In this document: positions 52,867-61,990 of the stretch, one piece after another | How positions within the stretch are numbered: the stretch's first letter is position 1 | Layout of the letters: each line of letters opens with the position of its first letter | Assembly (NCBI GenBank): GCA_900759665.1 | Contig: CAAEWE010000025.1 | Coordinates: forward strand, 18,180-82,179 | Length of the DNA: 64,000 nucleotides | Source of the DNA: Lachnospiraceae bacterium | GTDB lineage: Bacteria; Bacillota; Clostridia; Lachnospirales; Lachnospiraceae | Direction: 5' to 3' | Notes under the pieces: model-generated | What the model was told of the DNA's origin: nothing | What the model saw: only the letters and a program-made list of their open reading frames with translations | Databases searched by the model: none | Translations under genes and position numbers: made by a program

Positions 52867-54630
52867 TCATTTCCATATTTTAAAATGTCTTTTCATGGAC
52901 GCATAATCCATAATGAGTACATAGAATACTTTACCGTAACGTTCATTTTCCACGATCCGTCCGTGATCAAGCACCTCCAGAAAGCTTCCATCCTGTTTTT
53001 TCAGATGAAAATGTATATAGTCGTTCCTATGACCGTCTTCAATTTGTGTCCAGATATCCTGCTCCACTGTTTTCTGCTCCTCCTGCCGGATGAGATTGCG
53101 AAAACTGCCCTGCGTATATGTCAGCAACTCATCCATGCTCTGACATCCTGTCAAACGGATCATCTCACGATTTGCAAATAAAATTTCATCGTCCATTTTA
53201 TCCGCCCGGTAGATGATAAATGCTCCTGGAAGATTTTCTGAGACATCTCTCAACGCAAAGCCAAGCTGTGTTCTGACCTCTGAACGAAATCCCTTCTGAT
53301 ATGCCATACACCCGTTTTTCCCCTGCTGCTTCACCTCATAAAGAGCAGCATCGGCACAACGCATCAGTTGTAGATAATCCTCTCCCTGTAATGGATATTC
53401 TGCATATCCCAGTGAAATATGAAACTCCTTTTCCTCTCCATTATATATGAATACTCTCCGGCTCTCCGTAAACTCCTCCAGCCGGTGCTTCACCTTCTCA
53501 CAAGTACAATCCGGAAGAAAAATACAAAATTCATCTCCTCCGCTGCGTCCCAGCACCGCCGGCTCCCCAAAATAATCCTGCATTGTCTGTGTAAGAATCT
53601 GCAGAGCTTTATCCCCAGAAGCATGTCCAAACATATCATTGATCAGCTTAAAATCATCTATATCAAACTGCACTCCCACGCACGGTCTGTCAGAATGCTG
53701 TTTCAGATATTGTTCTACCTTCTCATCAAATCCATGACGATTATAGATCCCTGTCAGGGCATCGGTAACAGCAAGCCTCCGAAATCTCTGCCGGTGCTCA
53801 TAAAAGATCAGAAGTGCTGCGGTAAGACCCGTAAAAAGAACGACAATAAGCATGCCTCCCACAAAAAACCTGTATAAACTCCGATAGCTGAACCATCCCT
53901 GACGCGGCATAACCTCCAGCTTCCAATGATCCCCTGCCATTTCAAAAACGTAAGAAACCGGATCCGTCAGCTTTCCTTTGGATCTGTAAACCACCTCATA
54001 TGTCTCCTCCCGGCAGGAAACGGTTTTAGAAAGCCGGTAATCATATCCGAAATCTGAAAGAGCCTTCACGGTATCAGCAAAAATATCCGGCACACGAATG
54101 ATCACAATCGTAAATCCCCAAAAAACTTCCTCTCCATCATCGTTTTCCAAATATACCGGATTTCGCACGGCAATCCCCTGACCTCCCTGTTTCAATTCGA
54201 AAGGTCCCTGTAACGTGAGTACTCCATTATCTCTCGCATAGCGGGATATTTCTCCCCGGTCTTTATCATGGATCAGATCAATCTTTCCCGCATCATTTCC
54301 TTTTTTCGGATAAATTTCAGTTGCTATTCCCTTAGGAGCAAGCTGAATACTCTGAATTGAATTTGTCATCATATTCTCTGCAACCCGAGAAAAATTACTG
54401 AGCTTTCCATTTTCACTGATCAGCATCTGTTTTAACGTATCAGTGACACCAATTCCCTTCATCAGATCTGTCTTAACACGCTCTGCATACGTCACCGCAT
54501 TTAGGTCTGCCAGCTCCCTATTCTGTTTCTGATCGTGTACCTTCAGATGATTTATCGTACCTGCCACTATACCGATACCGATCATAAATACAAGAAACGG
54601 TAGGATCCATTTTTTCTTATTTTCTTTCAT
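52867..54630 (-). CDS. Membrane diguanylate cyclase: CHASE-like, GGDEF, PAS
   Basis: 587 residues. Helices at about 7-25 and 255-277 bracket an extracellular CHASE-like domain (30-250; LNAVTYAERVKTDLMKGIGV). The GGDEF domain is at about 285-440 with the intact signature GGDEF at 364-368 and DIDDFKLIND. I see no RxxD inhibitory site before it. A PAS domain (about 455-587; ILFANREMIRLTGCQSMDEL) sits after, not before, the cyclase. It should make c-di-GMP in response to an external ligand. It is monocistronic. Confidence 0.92.
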   Translation of the reverse strand: MKENKKKWILPFLVFMIGIGIVAGTINHLKVHDQKQNRELADLNAVTYAERVKTDLMKGIGVTDTLKQMLISENGKLSNFSRVAENMMTNSIQSIQLAPKGIATEIYPKKGNDAGKIDLIHDKDRGEISRYARDNGVLTLQGPFELKQGGQGIAVRNPVYLENDDGEEVFWGFTIVIIRVPDIFADTVKALSDFGYDYRLSKTVSCREETYEVVYRSKGKLTDPVSYVFEMAGDHWKLEVMPRQGWFSYRSLYRFFVGGMLIVVLFTGLTAALLIFYEHRQRFRRLAVTDALTGIYNRHGFDEKVEQYLKQHSDRPCVGVQFDIDDFKLINDMFGHASGDKALQILTQTMQDYFGEPAVLGRSGGDEFCIFLPDCTCEKVKHRLEEFTESRRVFIYNGEEKEFHISLGYAEYPLQGEDYLQLMRCADAALYEVKQQGKNGCMAYQKGFRSEVRTQLGFALRDVSENLPGAFIIYRADKMDDEILFANREMIRLTGCQSMDELLTYTQGSFRNLIRQEEQKTVEQDIWTQIEDGHRNDYIHFHLKKQDGSFLEVLDHGRIVENERYGKVFYVLIMDYASMKRHFKIWK

Positions 54631-54667
54631 TTGTACCCTTCCAATTGTATGATTGATTTCTAATATT

Positions 54668-55360
54668 TTATATATGTACTATATTTCGGACACACCATAC
54701 AAATCCCTTAGCACACCGAAGATCTGATTTCTGAAAATGATTTCCTTCATTCCATTCCAGAACAGACACAATGCCATCTTCTACAAGTCTTTTGTGTTGC
54801 TCCCGGATACAATCCCCCACTGCTGCCATAGTCTTATTTCTTGTTTTTTCTTCTTTTCTGCCAAGACTTAAATAAATCCTCTCCGACTTAAGCTTATGCT
54901 CCTGCGCATAATCACTCCACCCCGGAAACCATACGGACGGAGATACTGCAGCTACCGCAGAAAACTTCTCCGTCTGACCGGCACTCCACAGTGCAAATAA
55001 TCCCGCCAGAGAATATCCGCCCAAAATCACAGGTAAATTACTCCCGGATGCATATTGTTCTGTCGTCAAAGGAATCAGTTTTTCACTAATAAATCGCAGC
55101 GTTTCTCCGGCACCTTCTCCAAAGCTCTCCTGTCCGAATACAGGCGGTGCGTTCCACGGTGATAACTCCTGATTCCACCGCTCCACGAGAAATGCCACAA
55201 ATATAAATGACTCCGAAACCTCTGCCTTTATCAGAGACACCTGCCGGTCGAGATTTTCCATTTCATGATCATTTACCGGCTGTAACAGGATATATTCCGG
55301 CTTATCGTCATGGTATATGACACATTGTTTCTGCCCGATAACAAATGATTCCTTCTTCAT
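54668..55360 (-). CDS. Putative esterase (alpha/beta hydrolase)
   Basis: 230 residues. The nucleophile elbow GYSLAG (about residues 116-121) fits the Gx-S-x-x-G form of the Fes/esterase D-like group. A late Asp and the His of EGNHFQKSD complete a plausible triad. The start lies close to a weak ribosome binding site. The substrate is unknown; relatives include enterochelin- and acyl-esterases. Confidence 0.75.
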   Translation of the reverse strand: MKKESFVIGQKQCVIYHDDKPEYILLQPVNDHEMENLDRQVSLIKAEVSESFIFVAFLVERWNQELSPWNAPPVFGQESFGEGAGETLRFISEKLIPLTTEQYASGSNLPVILGGYSLAGLFALWSAGQTEKFSAVAAVSPSVWFPGWSDYAQEHKLKSERIYLSLGRKEEKTRNKTMAAVGDCIREQHKRLVEDGIVSVLEWNEGNHFQKSDLRCAKGFVWCVRNIVHI

Positions 55361-55424
55361 ATGGCTTCACTCTTTCCAAATTCTTATATCCATATTCTGA
55401 CCCCAATTTTGACCCCAAATATAG

Positions 55425-55470
55425 GACAATACAAAAGCCCCAAAACACGGTATATCATGCCTTGGGGCTA
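55425..55470 (-). terminator. Terminator of the tmRNA gene
   Basis: On the minus strand GCCCCAAgGCATG pairs with the GTGtTTTGGGGC arm, followed by TTTTG. It lies right after the tmRNA 3' end. Confidence 0.75.
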
Positions 55471-55471
55471 G

Positions 55472-55812
55472 TGGAGCTGAGGGGAATCGAACCCCTGTCC
55501 GAACCCGGATCCAATGTCCTTCTACTGTCATAGTCAGTGCTTTATCATTCCCTCCGGCTGACGCCCACTAACAGGCTGCAGTCTTCAGTAGCTTCATGAA
55601 TTTTCTGATACCGCAAAGCTTAGGCATCAGAGTTTCCCGCAGGTCGACACCGGATCCCCTGACGGCGGGACATCAGGACCGATGGGCTGCAACTAGGCAG
55701 CCAGTGCTAAATTATCTTCAGCGTTTAAATTTAATTTCGAACTTTTAACGTGGTGTCCGACCACGGACAGCTTCTCCATCTTCAGCGAGCCCGTCGAAAC
55801 CTGTACAACCCC
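55472..55812 (-). ncRNA. ssrA: Transfer-messenger RNA (tmRNA)
   Basis: About 341 bases on the minus strand. The 5' GGGGTTG pairs with 3' CAGCTCC as the tRNA-like acceptor stem, followed by TACAGGTTTCGACGGG, the tmRNA signature, and a T arm AGGGGTTCGATTCCCCT near the 3' end. The tag frame ends LNAEDNLALAA and then TAG (stop at 55693-55695). The exact resume codon is not certain; a TCG start would give SKLNLNAEDNLALAA. It rescues stalled ribosomes with SmpB, encoded just upstream at 55920. Confidence 0.95.
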
Positions 55813-55835
55813 TTAAAGTTGTAAGTTTGCTGATT

Positions 55836-55864
55836 ACTATAACACCCTTACAACATTTTGTCAA
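55836..55864 (-). promoter_or_regulatory. Promoter of tmRNA
   Basis: -35 TTGACA at 55859-55864, a 17-base spacer, and -10 TATAGT at 55836-55841, giving a short precursor leader before the mature 5' GGGG, which RNase P would remove. Confidence 0.8.
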
Positions 55865-55919
55865 TAACTGAATCCGCTTTTTCATATATCCTGCCGCAAC
55901 GGCTCCGGGATTATTACAT

Positions 55920-56387
55920 TTAATACAAATTTTTCACCTTAAACTGCTTTTCTGCCTCACGGCGCTGATCCTTTTTTGCAATATCCTGACGCTTGTCATA
56001 CTGCTTTTTACCCTTTGCAAGTCCTATTTCTACTTTCATCAGACTTCCTTTAAGATAAACATTTAACGGCACCAGGGTATACCCCTTCTGTGCGATCTGC
56101 CCTTCGATCTTGCGGATCTCGTAACGGTGCAGTAAAAGCTTCCTTGCCCGAAGGGGATCCCTGTTAAATATATTTCCCTTTTCATAGGGACTAATATGCA
56201 TACCGTAAATAAAAACTTCACCCTTCTGGATCCGGACAAATGCCTCCTTGATGCTGCACTTACCCATACGGAGGGATTTCACTTCCGTTCCTACCAGCTC
56301 AATACCGGCTTCATATTTATCTTCAATAAAGTAATCGTAAAAGGCCTTTTTATTGTTGGCTATGATCTTTTTACTTTCCTTTCCCAT
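55920..56387 (-). CDS. smpB: SsrA-binding protein SmpB
   Basis: 155 residues from ATG 56387 (AAGGAGG upstream). Family blocks are present: KKAFYDYFIEDKYEAGIELV, GTEVKSLRMGKCSIKEAFVR, HISPYEKGNIFNRDP and the C-terminal KKQYDKRQDIAKKDQRRE. It delivers tmRNA to stalled ribosomes. The gene order rnr-smpB-ssrA places RNase R, which degrades the released mRNA, next to it. Confidence 0.97.
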   Translation of the reverse strand: MGKESKKIIANNKKAFYDYFIEDKYEAGIELVGTEVKSLRMGKCSIKEAFVRIQKGEVFIYGMHISPYEKGNIFNRDPLRARKLLLHRYEIRKIEGQIAQKGYTLVPLNVYLKGSLMKVEIGLAKGKKQYDKRQDIAKKDQRREAEKQFKVKNLY

Positions 56388-56448
56388 AATTCCTCCTTGC
56401 ACAATATATGCTTTTCCTATGGAATATCATATATCGGCTATAAAATTT

Positions 56449-58806
56449 TTATTTTCTGCTGCGTCTCTTGACTGCTTTTTTCTTTGCCTTACGGTCCTTC
56501 ATTCTACGGCTTCCTCTGTCGGAACGGGTTCTGCCACCCTTTCCATCCTTGTCCTTGGAAGCACCTCGTCCTTTTCCGGAGGCTTGGGCTGCCATCGCTT
56601 TTTTCTCTCTGGCACTGATCCGCTCCTTCGGCGACTTCTTTTCCATTGGCGGCAGGATCGGATTGCCCTCCTCATCCTCCTGATACAATACAAAATCAAT
56701 CGTCCTGGTCAGCTTATCAACTCCCGCTACAATGATACGAAGCGGCTCGCCCATCTTATAAACCTTGCCTGTATTTTCTCCCACCATACGATGCAGATCT
56801 TCATCATAATAGTAATAGTCTCCCGGAATATCTGCCACACGGATCATACCCTCAATGGTATTTGGCAGCTCTACATACATCCCCCAGGTGGTCAGACCGG
56901 AAATGGTTCCCTCGAAGTCCTTTCCAACAAACTGCTCCATGTACTCCGCCTTCTTCATCTTCTCCACTTCACGCTCTGCATCATCTGCACGACGCTCCAA
57001 TGCACTTGTCTGCTCTGTGACCTCCGGCAGAATCTTCTGATAATGCTCAATCCGCTTCTCTTTCATGCCACCGTGAAGATTTTCCTTAATGATCCGGTGA
57101 ATCTGCAGATCCGGATAACGACGGATTGGAGAAGTAAAATGACAGTAATACTTCATTGCCAGGCCGAAATGTCCCTCGCAGTCTGTCGTATACCTCGCCT
57201 GCTTCATAGAACGAAGCGCCAGTCTGCCGATCAGTCCTTCCTCCGGCTTTCCTGCAATGGCACGCATCAGCTTCTGGATCTCCTTCGGATGGATCTCATC
57301 CTCCTTGATCTTCAAAGTATATCCAAAGTTCTCAATAAATAACGCAAGATTCTGGATTTTTTCCATGTCCGGCGTCTCATGGGTACGATATACAAACGGA
57401 AGCTCGCTCCAGAAATACTCCTCTGCCACTGTCTGGTTGGCTGCCAGCATAAACTCCTCAATAATGCGGTTTGCCTGGGTTCTCTCATACTCCTTGACAT
57501 CAATCGGCTTTCCCTTTTCGTCTAAGATAATCTTTGCCTCTGGGAAGTCAAAATCAATAGAACCTCGCTTTTCCCGCTTTGCCTGCAGGATTTCTGCCAG
57601 CTCATACATCAGCTCAAACATCGGAATTAATTCTTCGTATTCTTTCCGCTCCTGCTCATCCTTTTCCTCAATGATCTTGTGCACACTAGTATATGACATA
57701 CGCCGTGTAACGTTGATCACGGATTCACAGATCTTATGCTTTACAATTTCTCCCTTTTCATTGATATCCATCATACAGGATAATGCCAGACGATCCACCC
57801 CCTGATTCAGAGAACAGATTCCGTTAGACAATTTGTGGGGGATCATCGGGATCACGCGATCCACCAGATAAATACTGGTTCCACGCTTCAACGCCTCCTT
57901 ATCCAAAGGCGACCCTTCTGTCACATACTGGCTGACATCCGCAATATGTACGCCGAGATGATATATATTTCCTTCCTTGGAAAGAGTAATGGCATCATCC
58001 AGATCCTTCGCATCCTCTCCGTCAATAGTCACCGTCTGCAGATCACGAAAATCTGCTCTGCCGGCCTTCTGACTCTCCTCTACCTCATCCGGGATATCCT
58101 CAATCTGCTTCATTACCTCATCCGGATACTCCTCCGGCAGACCATATGCTTTGATCACAGAGAGAATATCAACACCCGGATCATTCACATGTCCCAATAT
58201 CTCCAGTATACGACCCTCCGGCTTTCGCTGCTCATCGCCAAAGTCCGTGATCTCCACAACTACCTTGTGACCGGTGACAGCCCCTTTACTCTCTGCCTTT
58301 GCCACATAAATATCCTTGGTAAATTTCTGATTGTCCGGTGTGACAAAGCCAAAATTTCTGCTGCGTGTATAAGTTCCTACGATAATGCTGTTGCCACGCT
58401 CCAGAATATTTAACACCTGGCCTTCCCGGCGTTTTCCTTCTCCGCCTTCCTTTTTGACCAGTACCTGTACCGTATCCCCGTCAAGAGCCCCCTTTGTATG
58501 TACCCCCGGAATGAAAATATCATCTTCCTCATTTTCAATGCGCACAAAACCAAAGCCTCTCTGGGTCGCCATATAACGGCCTACCTTCACATCTGCCGGA
58601 AGCGGTTTGATCTTTCCCTTCAGATCAATGCTGATCTTTCCTTCCATGGCAAGGGCATCTAACACTTCGCGAAAATCCTTTTTTTCACGGGATGGCACCT
58701 GCAACACCATTGCCATCTCCTTTATTGACATGCTGCGATATCCCTTTGAATTGACAAATTCATCGATCATTTTCTTTTTTTCTTCAAATTCTTCCTGTAC
58801 CATCAT
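56449..58806 (-). CDS. rnr: Ribonuclease R
   Basis: 785 residues from ATG 58806 (GAAAGGAAAGAAG upstream). An N-terminal winged helix, two cold-shock domains, the RNB catalytic domain with DAKDLDDAITLSKEGNIYHL (about 275-295) and the C-terminal S1 domain (GTISGLTTWGMYVELPNTIE) are followed by a Lys/Arg-rich tail of about 60 residues. It is a 3'-5' exonuclease that degrades structured RNA. In this order with smpB and ssrA it fits the trans-translation pathway. Confidence 0.95.
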   Translation of the reverse strand: MMVQEEFEEKKKMIDEFVNSKGYRSMSIKEMAMVLQVPSREKKDFREVLDALAMEGKISIDLKGKIKPLPADVKVGRYMATQRGFGFVRIENEEDDIFIPGVHTKGALDGDTVQVLVKKEGGEGKRREGQVLNILERGNSIIVGTYTRSRNFGFVTPDNQKFTKDIYVAKAESKGAVTGHKVVVEITDFGDEQRKPEGRILEILGHVNDPGVDILSVIKAYGLPEEYPDEVMKQIEDIPDEVEESQKAGRADFRDLQTVTIDGEDAKDLDDAITLSKEGNIYHLGVHIADVSQYVTEGSPLDKEALKRGTSIYLVDRVIPMIPHKLSNGICSLNQGVDRLALSCMMDINEKGEIVKHKICESVINVTRRMSYTSVHKIIEEKDEQERKEYEELIPMFELMYELAEILQAKREKRGSIDFDFPEAKIILDEKGKPIDVKEYERTQANRIIEEFMLAANQTVAEEYFWSELPFVYRTHETPDMEKIQNLALFIENFGYTLKIKEDEIHPKEIQKLMRAIAGKPEEGLIGRLALRSMKQARYTTDCEGHFGLAMKYYCHFTSPIRRYPDLQIHRIIKENLHGGMKEKRIEHYQKILPEVTEQTSALERRADDAEREVEKMKKAEYMEQFVGKDFEGTISGLTTWGMYVELPNTIEGMIRVADIPGDYYYYDEDLHRMVGENTGKVYKMGEPLRIIVAGVDKLTRTIDFVLYQEDEEGNPILPPMEKKSPKERISAREKKAMAAQASGKGRGASKDKDGKGGRTRSDRGSRRMKDRKAKKKAVKRRSRK

Positions 58807-58857
58807 CGTCTTCTTTCCTTTCTCTGTCCGCAAACTTTGAACCGCAGGCACAAATCT

Positions 58858-58911
58858 GCAAAGCGACCTGCGCTCGCAAAGCGAACCACGTTCGCAAAGC
58901 GAATCTTATTC
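58858..58911 (-). repeat. Three-copy 18-base tandem repeat upstream of rnr
   Basis: On the plus strand TGCAAAGCGACCTGCGCT, CGCAAAGCGAACCACGTT and CGCAAAGCGAATCTTATT are arrayed end to end, then CGCTTTAT. The core CGCAAAGCGA is itself palindromic in part, so each copy can hairpin. It lies between secG and rnr, in the rnr leader region. Confidence 0.75.
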
Positions 58912-58931
58912 GCTTTATCCCTCTTAATTCC

Positions 58932-58966
58932 AAAAAACCGCCTCACGGAGATACCCATGAGACGGC
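58932..58966 (-). terminator. Terminator of secG
   Basis: On the minus strand GCCGTCTCATGG pairs with CCGTGAGGCGG (G-U pairs included), followed by TTTTTTGG. It separates secG from rnr. Confidence 0.75.
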
Positions 58967-59009
58967 ATAATTTCTCTATCGTACTGATCATCAGCAAGAA
59001 ACCATTATC

Positions 59010-59258
59010 TTAGCTGAAAATCTTGAGGTTCAGAAGCAGTGAAAATACTACGAAAAGCACAGCCATAATTCTGGTAGCCAGTACAAGTCCGCCCTCCATG
59101 GAACGACCTTTGTTCTTACCCCAGTAGGACTCTGCTGCACCACTGATCGCACCTGTCAGACCAGCCTGCTTTCCCTCCTGCATCAATACAACAACCGTCA
59201 ATGCAATACAATCAATAATATAAAGAATTAATAAAATACCATGAATAATGTTAATCAT
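59010..59258 (-). CDS. secG: Preprotein translocase subunit SecG
   Basis: 82 residues from ATG 59258 (GGAGGTTTTTTG upstream). Two membrane helices (about 4-22 and 60-79) flank the loop VVVLMQEGKQAGLTGAISG, a SecG signature. It joins SecYE in the Sec channel. It has its own promoter at 59324-59352 and a terminator downstream. Confidence 0.95.
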   Translation of the reverse strand: MINIIHGILLILYIIDCIALTVVVLMQEGKQAGLTGAISGAAESYWGKNKGRSMEGGLVLATRIMAVLFVVFSLLLNLKIFS

Positions 59259-59323
59259 CAAAAAACCTCCACTTTAATCCAATGTAACAATGATCTGCTG
59301 TGATGTTACACAACAACTACTTA

Positions 59324-59352
59324 ATGATAGCACAAGTATCCTATCATTTCAA
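59324..59352 (-). promoter_or_regulatory. Promoter of secG
   Basis: -35 TTGAAA at 59347-59352, a 17-base spacer, and -10 TATCAT at 59324-59329 on the minus strand. Confidence 0.65.
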
Positions 59353-59370
59353 GAAGTTTTTTCTATCACA

Positions 59371-59395
59371 GGCAGATTTATTATAAATCTGCCCG
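59371..59395 (-). terminator. Hairpin after gpmI
   Basis: GGCAGATTTA and TAAATCTGCC form a 10-base stem with a short loop, about 20 bases after the gpmI stop. The T tract after it is weak. Confidence 0.55.
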
Positions 59396-59415
59396 CATTT
59401 CATTCAATAGCCGAA

Positions 59416-60960
59416 TTATTTTCTGATCAGAAGTGACTGGCCAGTCATCTCCTTCGGCTGCTCCATACCCATTACTTCAATCAATGTCGGTGCAATATCT
59501 GCAAGACATCCACCCTCACGAAGAGTATATGACTCATCATAGTTGACAAGGATAAATGGTACCGGATTGGTTGTATGAGCAGTATGCGGCTCCCCTGTCT
59601 CATAGTCGATCATCTTCTCTGCATTTCCGTGATCTGCACAGATAAACAGAACGCCGTCTGCTTTCTTAACTGCCTCTACTGCAGATCCAACACACTCATC
59701 CACTGCCTCGACTGCCTTAATGGCTGCAGGGATCACACCTGTATGGCCTACCATATCCGGATTTGCAAAGTTGATCACGATCACATCATACTTGCCTGAT
59801 CCAATCGCCTCATTCAATCTTCTGCTGACCTCCGGGGCGCTCATCTCCGGCTGCAGATCGTAAGTTGCTACGGAAGGTGATTTTACCAGAGAACGCTCCT
59901 CTCCCTTGTTTGGCTCCTCAACTCCACCGTTAAAGAAGAAGGTAACATGCGCATACTTCTCTGTCTCCGCCAGACGAAGCTGTGTCTTTCCATTGGCTGC
60001 AAGGAACTCACCAAATGTATTCTCTACAGACTCTTTCTTGAATGCAACCAGCTTGTTGCCAATCGTATCATCATAATCCACAAAGCAGACATATGTCAGC
60101 TTCAGGAAGCCTTTCTTTCTCTCAAATCCTGTAAACTCCTCATCACAGAAGCTGCGTGTGATCTCTCTCGCACGGTCCGGACGGAAGTTAAAGAAGATTA
60201 CGGAATCGCCGTCCTTAATGGTAGCCAGTGGCTTTCCGTCCTTCTCAATGACAGTAGGTACTACGAACTCATCTGTCACATCCTTTGCATAAGAATCAGC
60301 CATTGCCTGAACAGCATCCTCTGCCTTCTCGCCCTCGCCATATACCAGAGCAGCATATGCCTTCTCTACACGATCCCAGTTGGTATCACGATCCATTGCA
60401 TAATAACGTCCATGCAGGCTGGCAATGTGGCCAACACCGATCTCGTCAATCTTTGCCTGAAGCTGCTCTACATACTCCTTACCGGATGCAGGAGGTGTAT
60501 CACGGCCATCCAGGAAGCAATGTACATAAACATTCTCTACACCATTTCTCTTAGCCAGCTCCAACAGTCCGTACAGATGTGTATTGTGACTGTGTACACC
60601 ACCATCGGAAAGCAGACCATATAAATGAAGATCTGAGCCATTCTTCTTGACGTTCTCAATGGCAGCTAAAAGCTCCTCATTCTCAAAGAAATCGCCATCA
60701 TCAATAGACTTGGAAATACGTGTCAGCTCCTGATAGATGACACGGCCGGCACCGATATTCATATGGCCAACCTCAGAGTTACCCATCTGACCATCCGGAA
60801 GACCAACTGCAAGACCACTGGCGTTTCCCTTTACAAACGGATACTCTGCCATCAGCTTGTCCATCACCGGTGTCTTTGCCTGAGCGATCGCATTTCCCTC
60901 AACCTTATCATTCAATCCATAACCATCTAATACCATTAATACAACTGGTTTCTGACTCAT
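59416..60960 (-). CDS. gpmI: Cofactor-independent phosphoglycerate mutase
   Basis: 514 residues from ATG 60960 (AGAGGAATAGAGATT upstream). The metal-binding N-terminus MVLDGYGLND, phospho-Ser loop GQMGNSEVGHMNIGAG (Ser about 62) and the later NFANPDMVGHTG and FICADHGNAEKM are family signatures. It interconverts 3- and 2-phosphoglycerate in glycolysis and uses Mn2+. Its own promoter lies at 61048-61076. Confidence 0.96.
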   Translation of the reverse strand: MSQKPVVLMVLDGYGLNDKVEGNAIAQAKTPVMDKLMAEYPFVKGNASGLAVGLPDGQMGNSEVGHMNIGAGRVIYQELTRISKSIDDGDFFENEELLAAIENVKKNGSDLHLYGLLSDGGVHSHNTHLYGLLELAKRNGVENVYVHCFLDGRDTPPASGKEYVEQLQAKIDEIGVGHIASLHGRYYAMDRDTNWDRVEKAYAALVYGEGEKAEDAVQAMADSYAKDVTDEFVVPTVIEKDGKPLATIKDGDSVIFFNFRPDRAREITRSFCDEEFTGFERKKGFLKLTYVCFVDYDDTIGNKLVAFKKESVENTFGEFLAANGKTQLRLAETEKYAHVTFFFNGGVEEPNKGEERSLVKSPSVATYDLQPEMSAPEVSRRLNEAIGSGKYDVIVINFANPDMVGHTGVIPAAIKAVEAVDECVGSAVEAVKKADGVLFICADHGNAEKMIDYETGEPHTAHTTNPVPFILVNYDESYTLREGGCLADIAPTLIEVMGMEQPKEMTGQSLLIRK

Positions 60961-61047
60961 AATCTCTATTCCTCTTTTCTGTGCTGTCTCTGTCTCTGAT
61001 CGCCGCGCCACAGCACCGGCAACGGTCTTTATATTCTACCATTCTTG

Positions 61048-61076
61048 AGTATACAAGATTCCCTCTCATTCGTCAA
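61048..61076 (-). promoter_or_regulatory. Promoter of gpmI
   Basis: -35 TTGACG at 61071-61076, a 17-base spacer, and -10 TATACT at 61048-61053 on the minus strand. Confidence 0.75.
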
Positions 61077-61142
61077 TAACAAGAACACCCGTCTCTGCTA
61101 TGAAAATGTGCAAAGGCCTCTCATCTGTCCTGAAAACAAAAA

Positions 61143-61183
61143 TACGGTTCGGAAAGTCAAGAACCTTCCAAACCGCATTTAAA
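61143..61183 (-). terminator. Terminator of tpiA
   Basis: On the minus strand AATGCGGTTTGGAAGG pairs with CTTTCCGAACCGTATT around a short loop, followed by TTTTTG. It ends the gap-pgk-tpi segment before gpmI's promoter. Confidence 0.8.
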
Positions 61184-61217
61184 AATATTATGACAATTTA
61201 GGCGAAATGTCTCTCAA

Positions 61218-61964
61218 TTACGCATTGACTACCTTACCGAAATCAGCCTTCAGGGAAGCTCCACCGATCAGACCACCGTCGATATCCGGCTTTGCAAGAA
61301 GCTCTGCTGCATTTCCGGCGTTCATAGATCCACCATACTGGATACGGACTGCCTCTGCAGTATCTGTATCATAGATCTCAGCGATAAGATCACGGATACC
61401 CTTACATACCTCCTGTGCCTGATCAGAAGTAGCAGTCTTGCCGGTTCCGATTGCCCAGATTGGCTCATAAGCGATTACCATGCTCTTTACCTGATCTGCA
61501 GTAACACCTGCAAGGTCAGACTTGATCTGAAGACGGATCCAGTCCATTGTTACACCAAGCTCTCTCTGCTCCAGTGACTCACCACAGCAAAGGATCGGCG
61601 TCAGACCAGCCTCGAATGCCTTCTTAACTTTCTTGTTCAGAAGGACATCATCCTCCTTGAAATAATCACGACGCTCAGAGTGGCCAAGGATCACATACTT
61701 AACGCCTGCATCTACAAGCATTGGTGCAGAGATCTCACCTGTGTAAGCTCCGCTCTCCTCAAAGTACATATTCTCAGCACCTACTGCTACGTTTGTGCCC
61801 TTTACTGCCTCTACGACAGGAACAATATCGATTGCAGGTACGCAGTAAACAACATCTACATCATCATTTACTACTAAATCCTTTAACTCATTTACTAAAG
61901 CAACTGCCTCACTAGGAGTCTTGTTCATTTTCCAGTTGCCGGCAATAATTCTTCTTCTAGCCAT
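61218..61964 (-). CDS. tpiA: Triosephosphate isomerase
   Basis: 248 residues. N-terminal IIAGNWKMNK (catalytic Lys), GHSERRDYF (His), AYEPIWAIGTGKTAT (catalytic Glu) and the closing IQYGGSMNAGNA. It interconverts glyceraldehyde 3-phosphate and dihydroxyacetone phosphate. AAGGAGATAG precedes the ATG. It lies 26 bases after pgk in the same operon. Confidence 0.97.
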   Translation of the reverse strand: MARRRIIAGNWKMNKTPSEAVALVNELKDLVVNDDVDVVYCVPAIDIVPVVEAVKGTNVAVGAENMYFEESGAYTGEISAPMLVDAGVKYVILGHSERRDYFKEDDVLLNKKVKKAFEAGLTPILCCGESLEQRELGVTMDWIRLQIKSDLAGVTADQVKSMVIAYEPIWAIGTGKTATSDQAQEVCKGIRDLIAEIYDTDTAEAVRIQYGGSMNAGNAAELLAKPDIDGGLIGGASLKADFGKVVNA

Positions 61965-61990
61965 TGTACTATCTCCTTATCTGAATCTGA

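Noticed and set aside
55345..55533. 62-codon plus-strand frame with LVELRGIEPLSEPGSN
   Set aside because: It is antisense to the tmRNA 3' end (the T arm read backwards); such peptides are a known annotation artefact over tRNA-like genes.
58803..58997. 64-codon basic peptide with RFANVV, RFASAG, RFADLC repeats
   Set aside because: It spans the secG terminator and the 18-base repeat, has no ribosome binding site, and its repeats simply reflect the DNA repeat.
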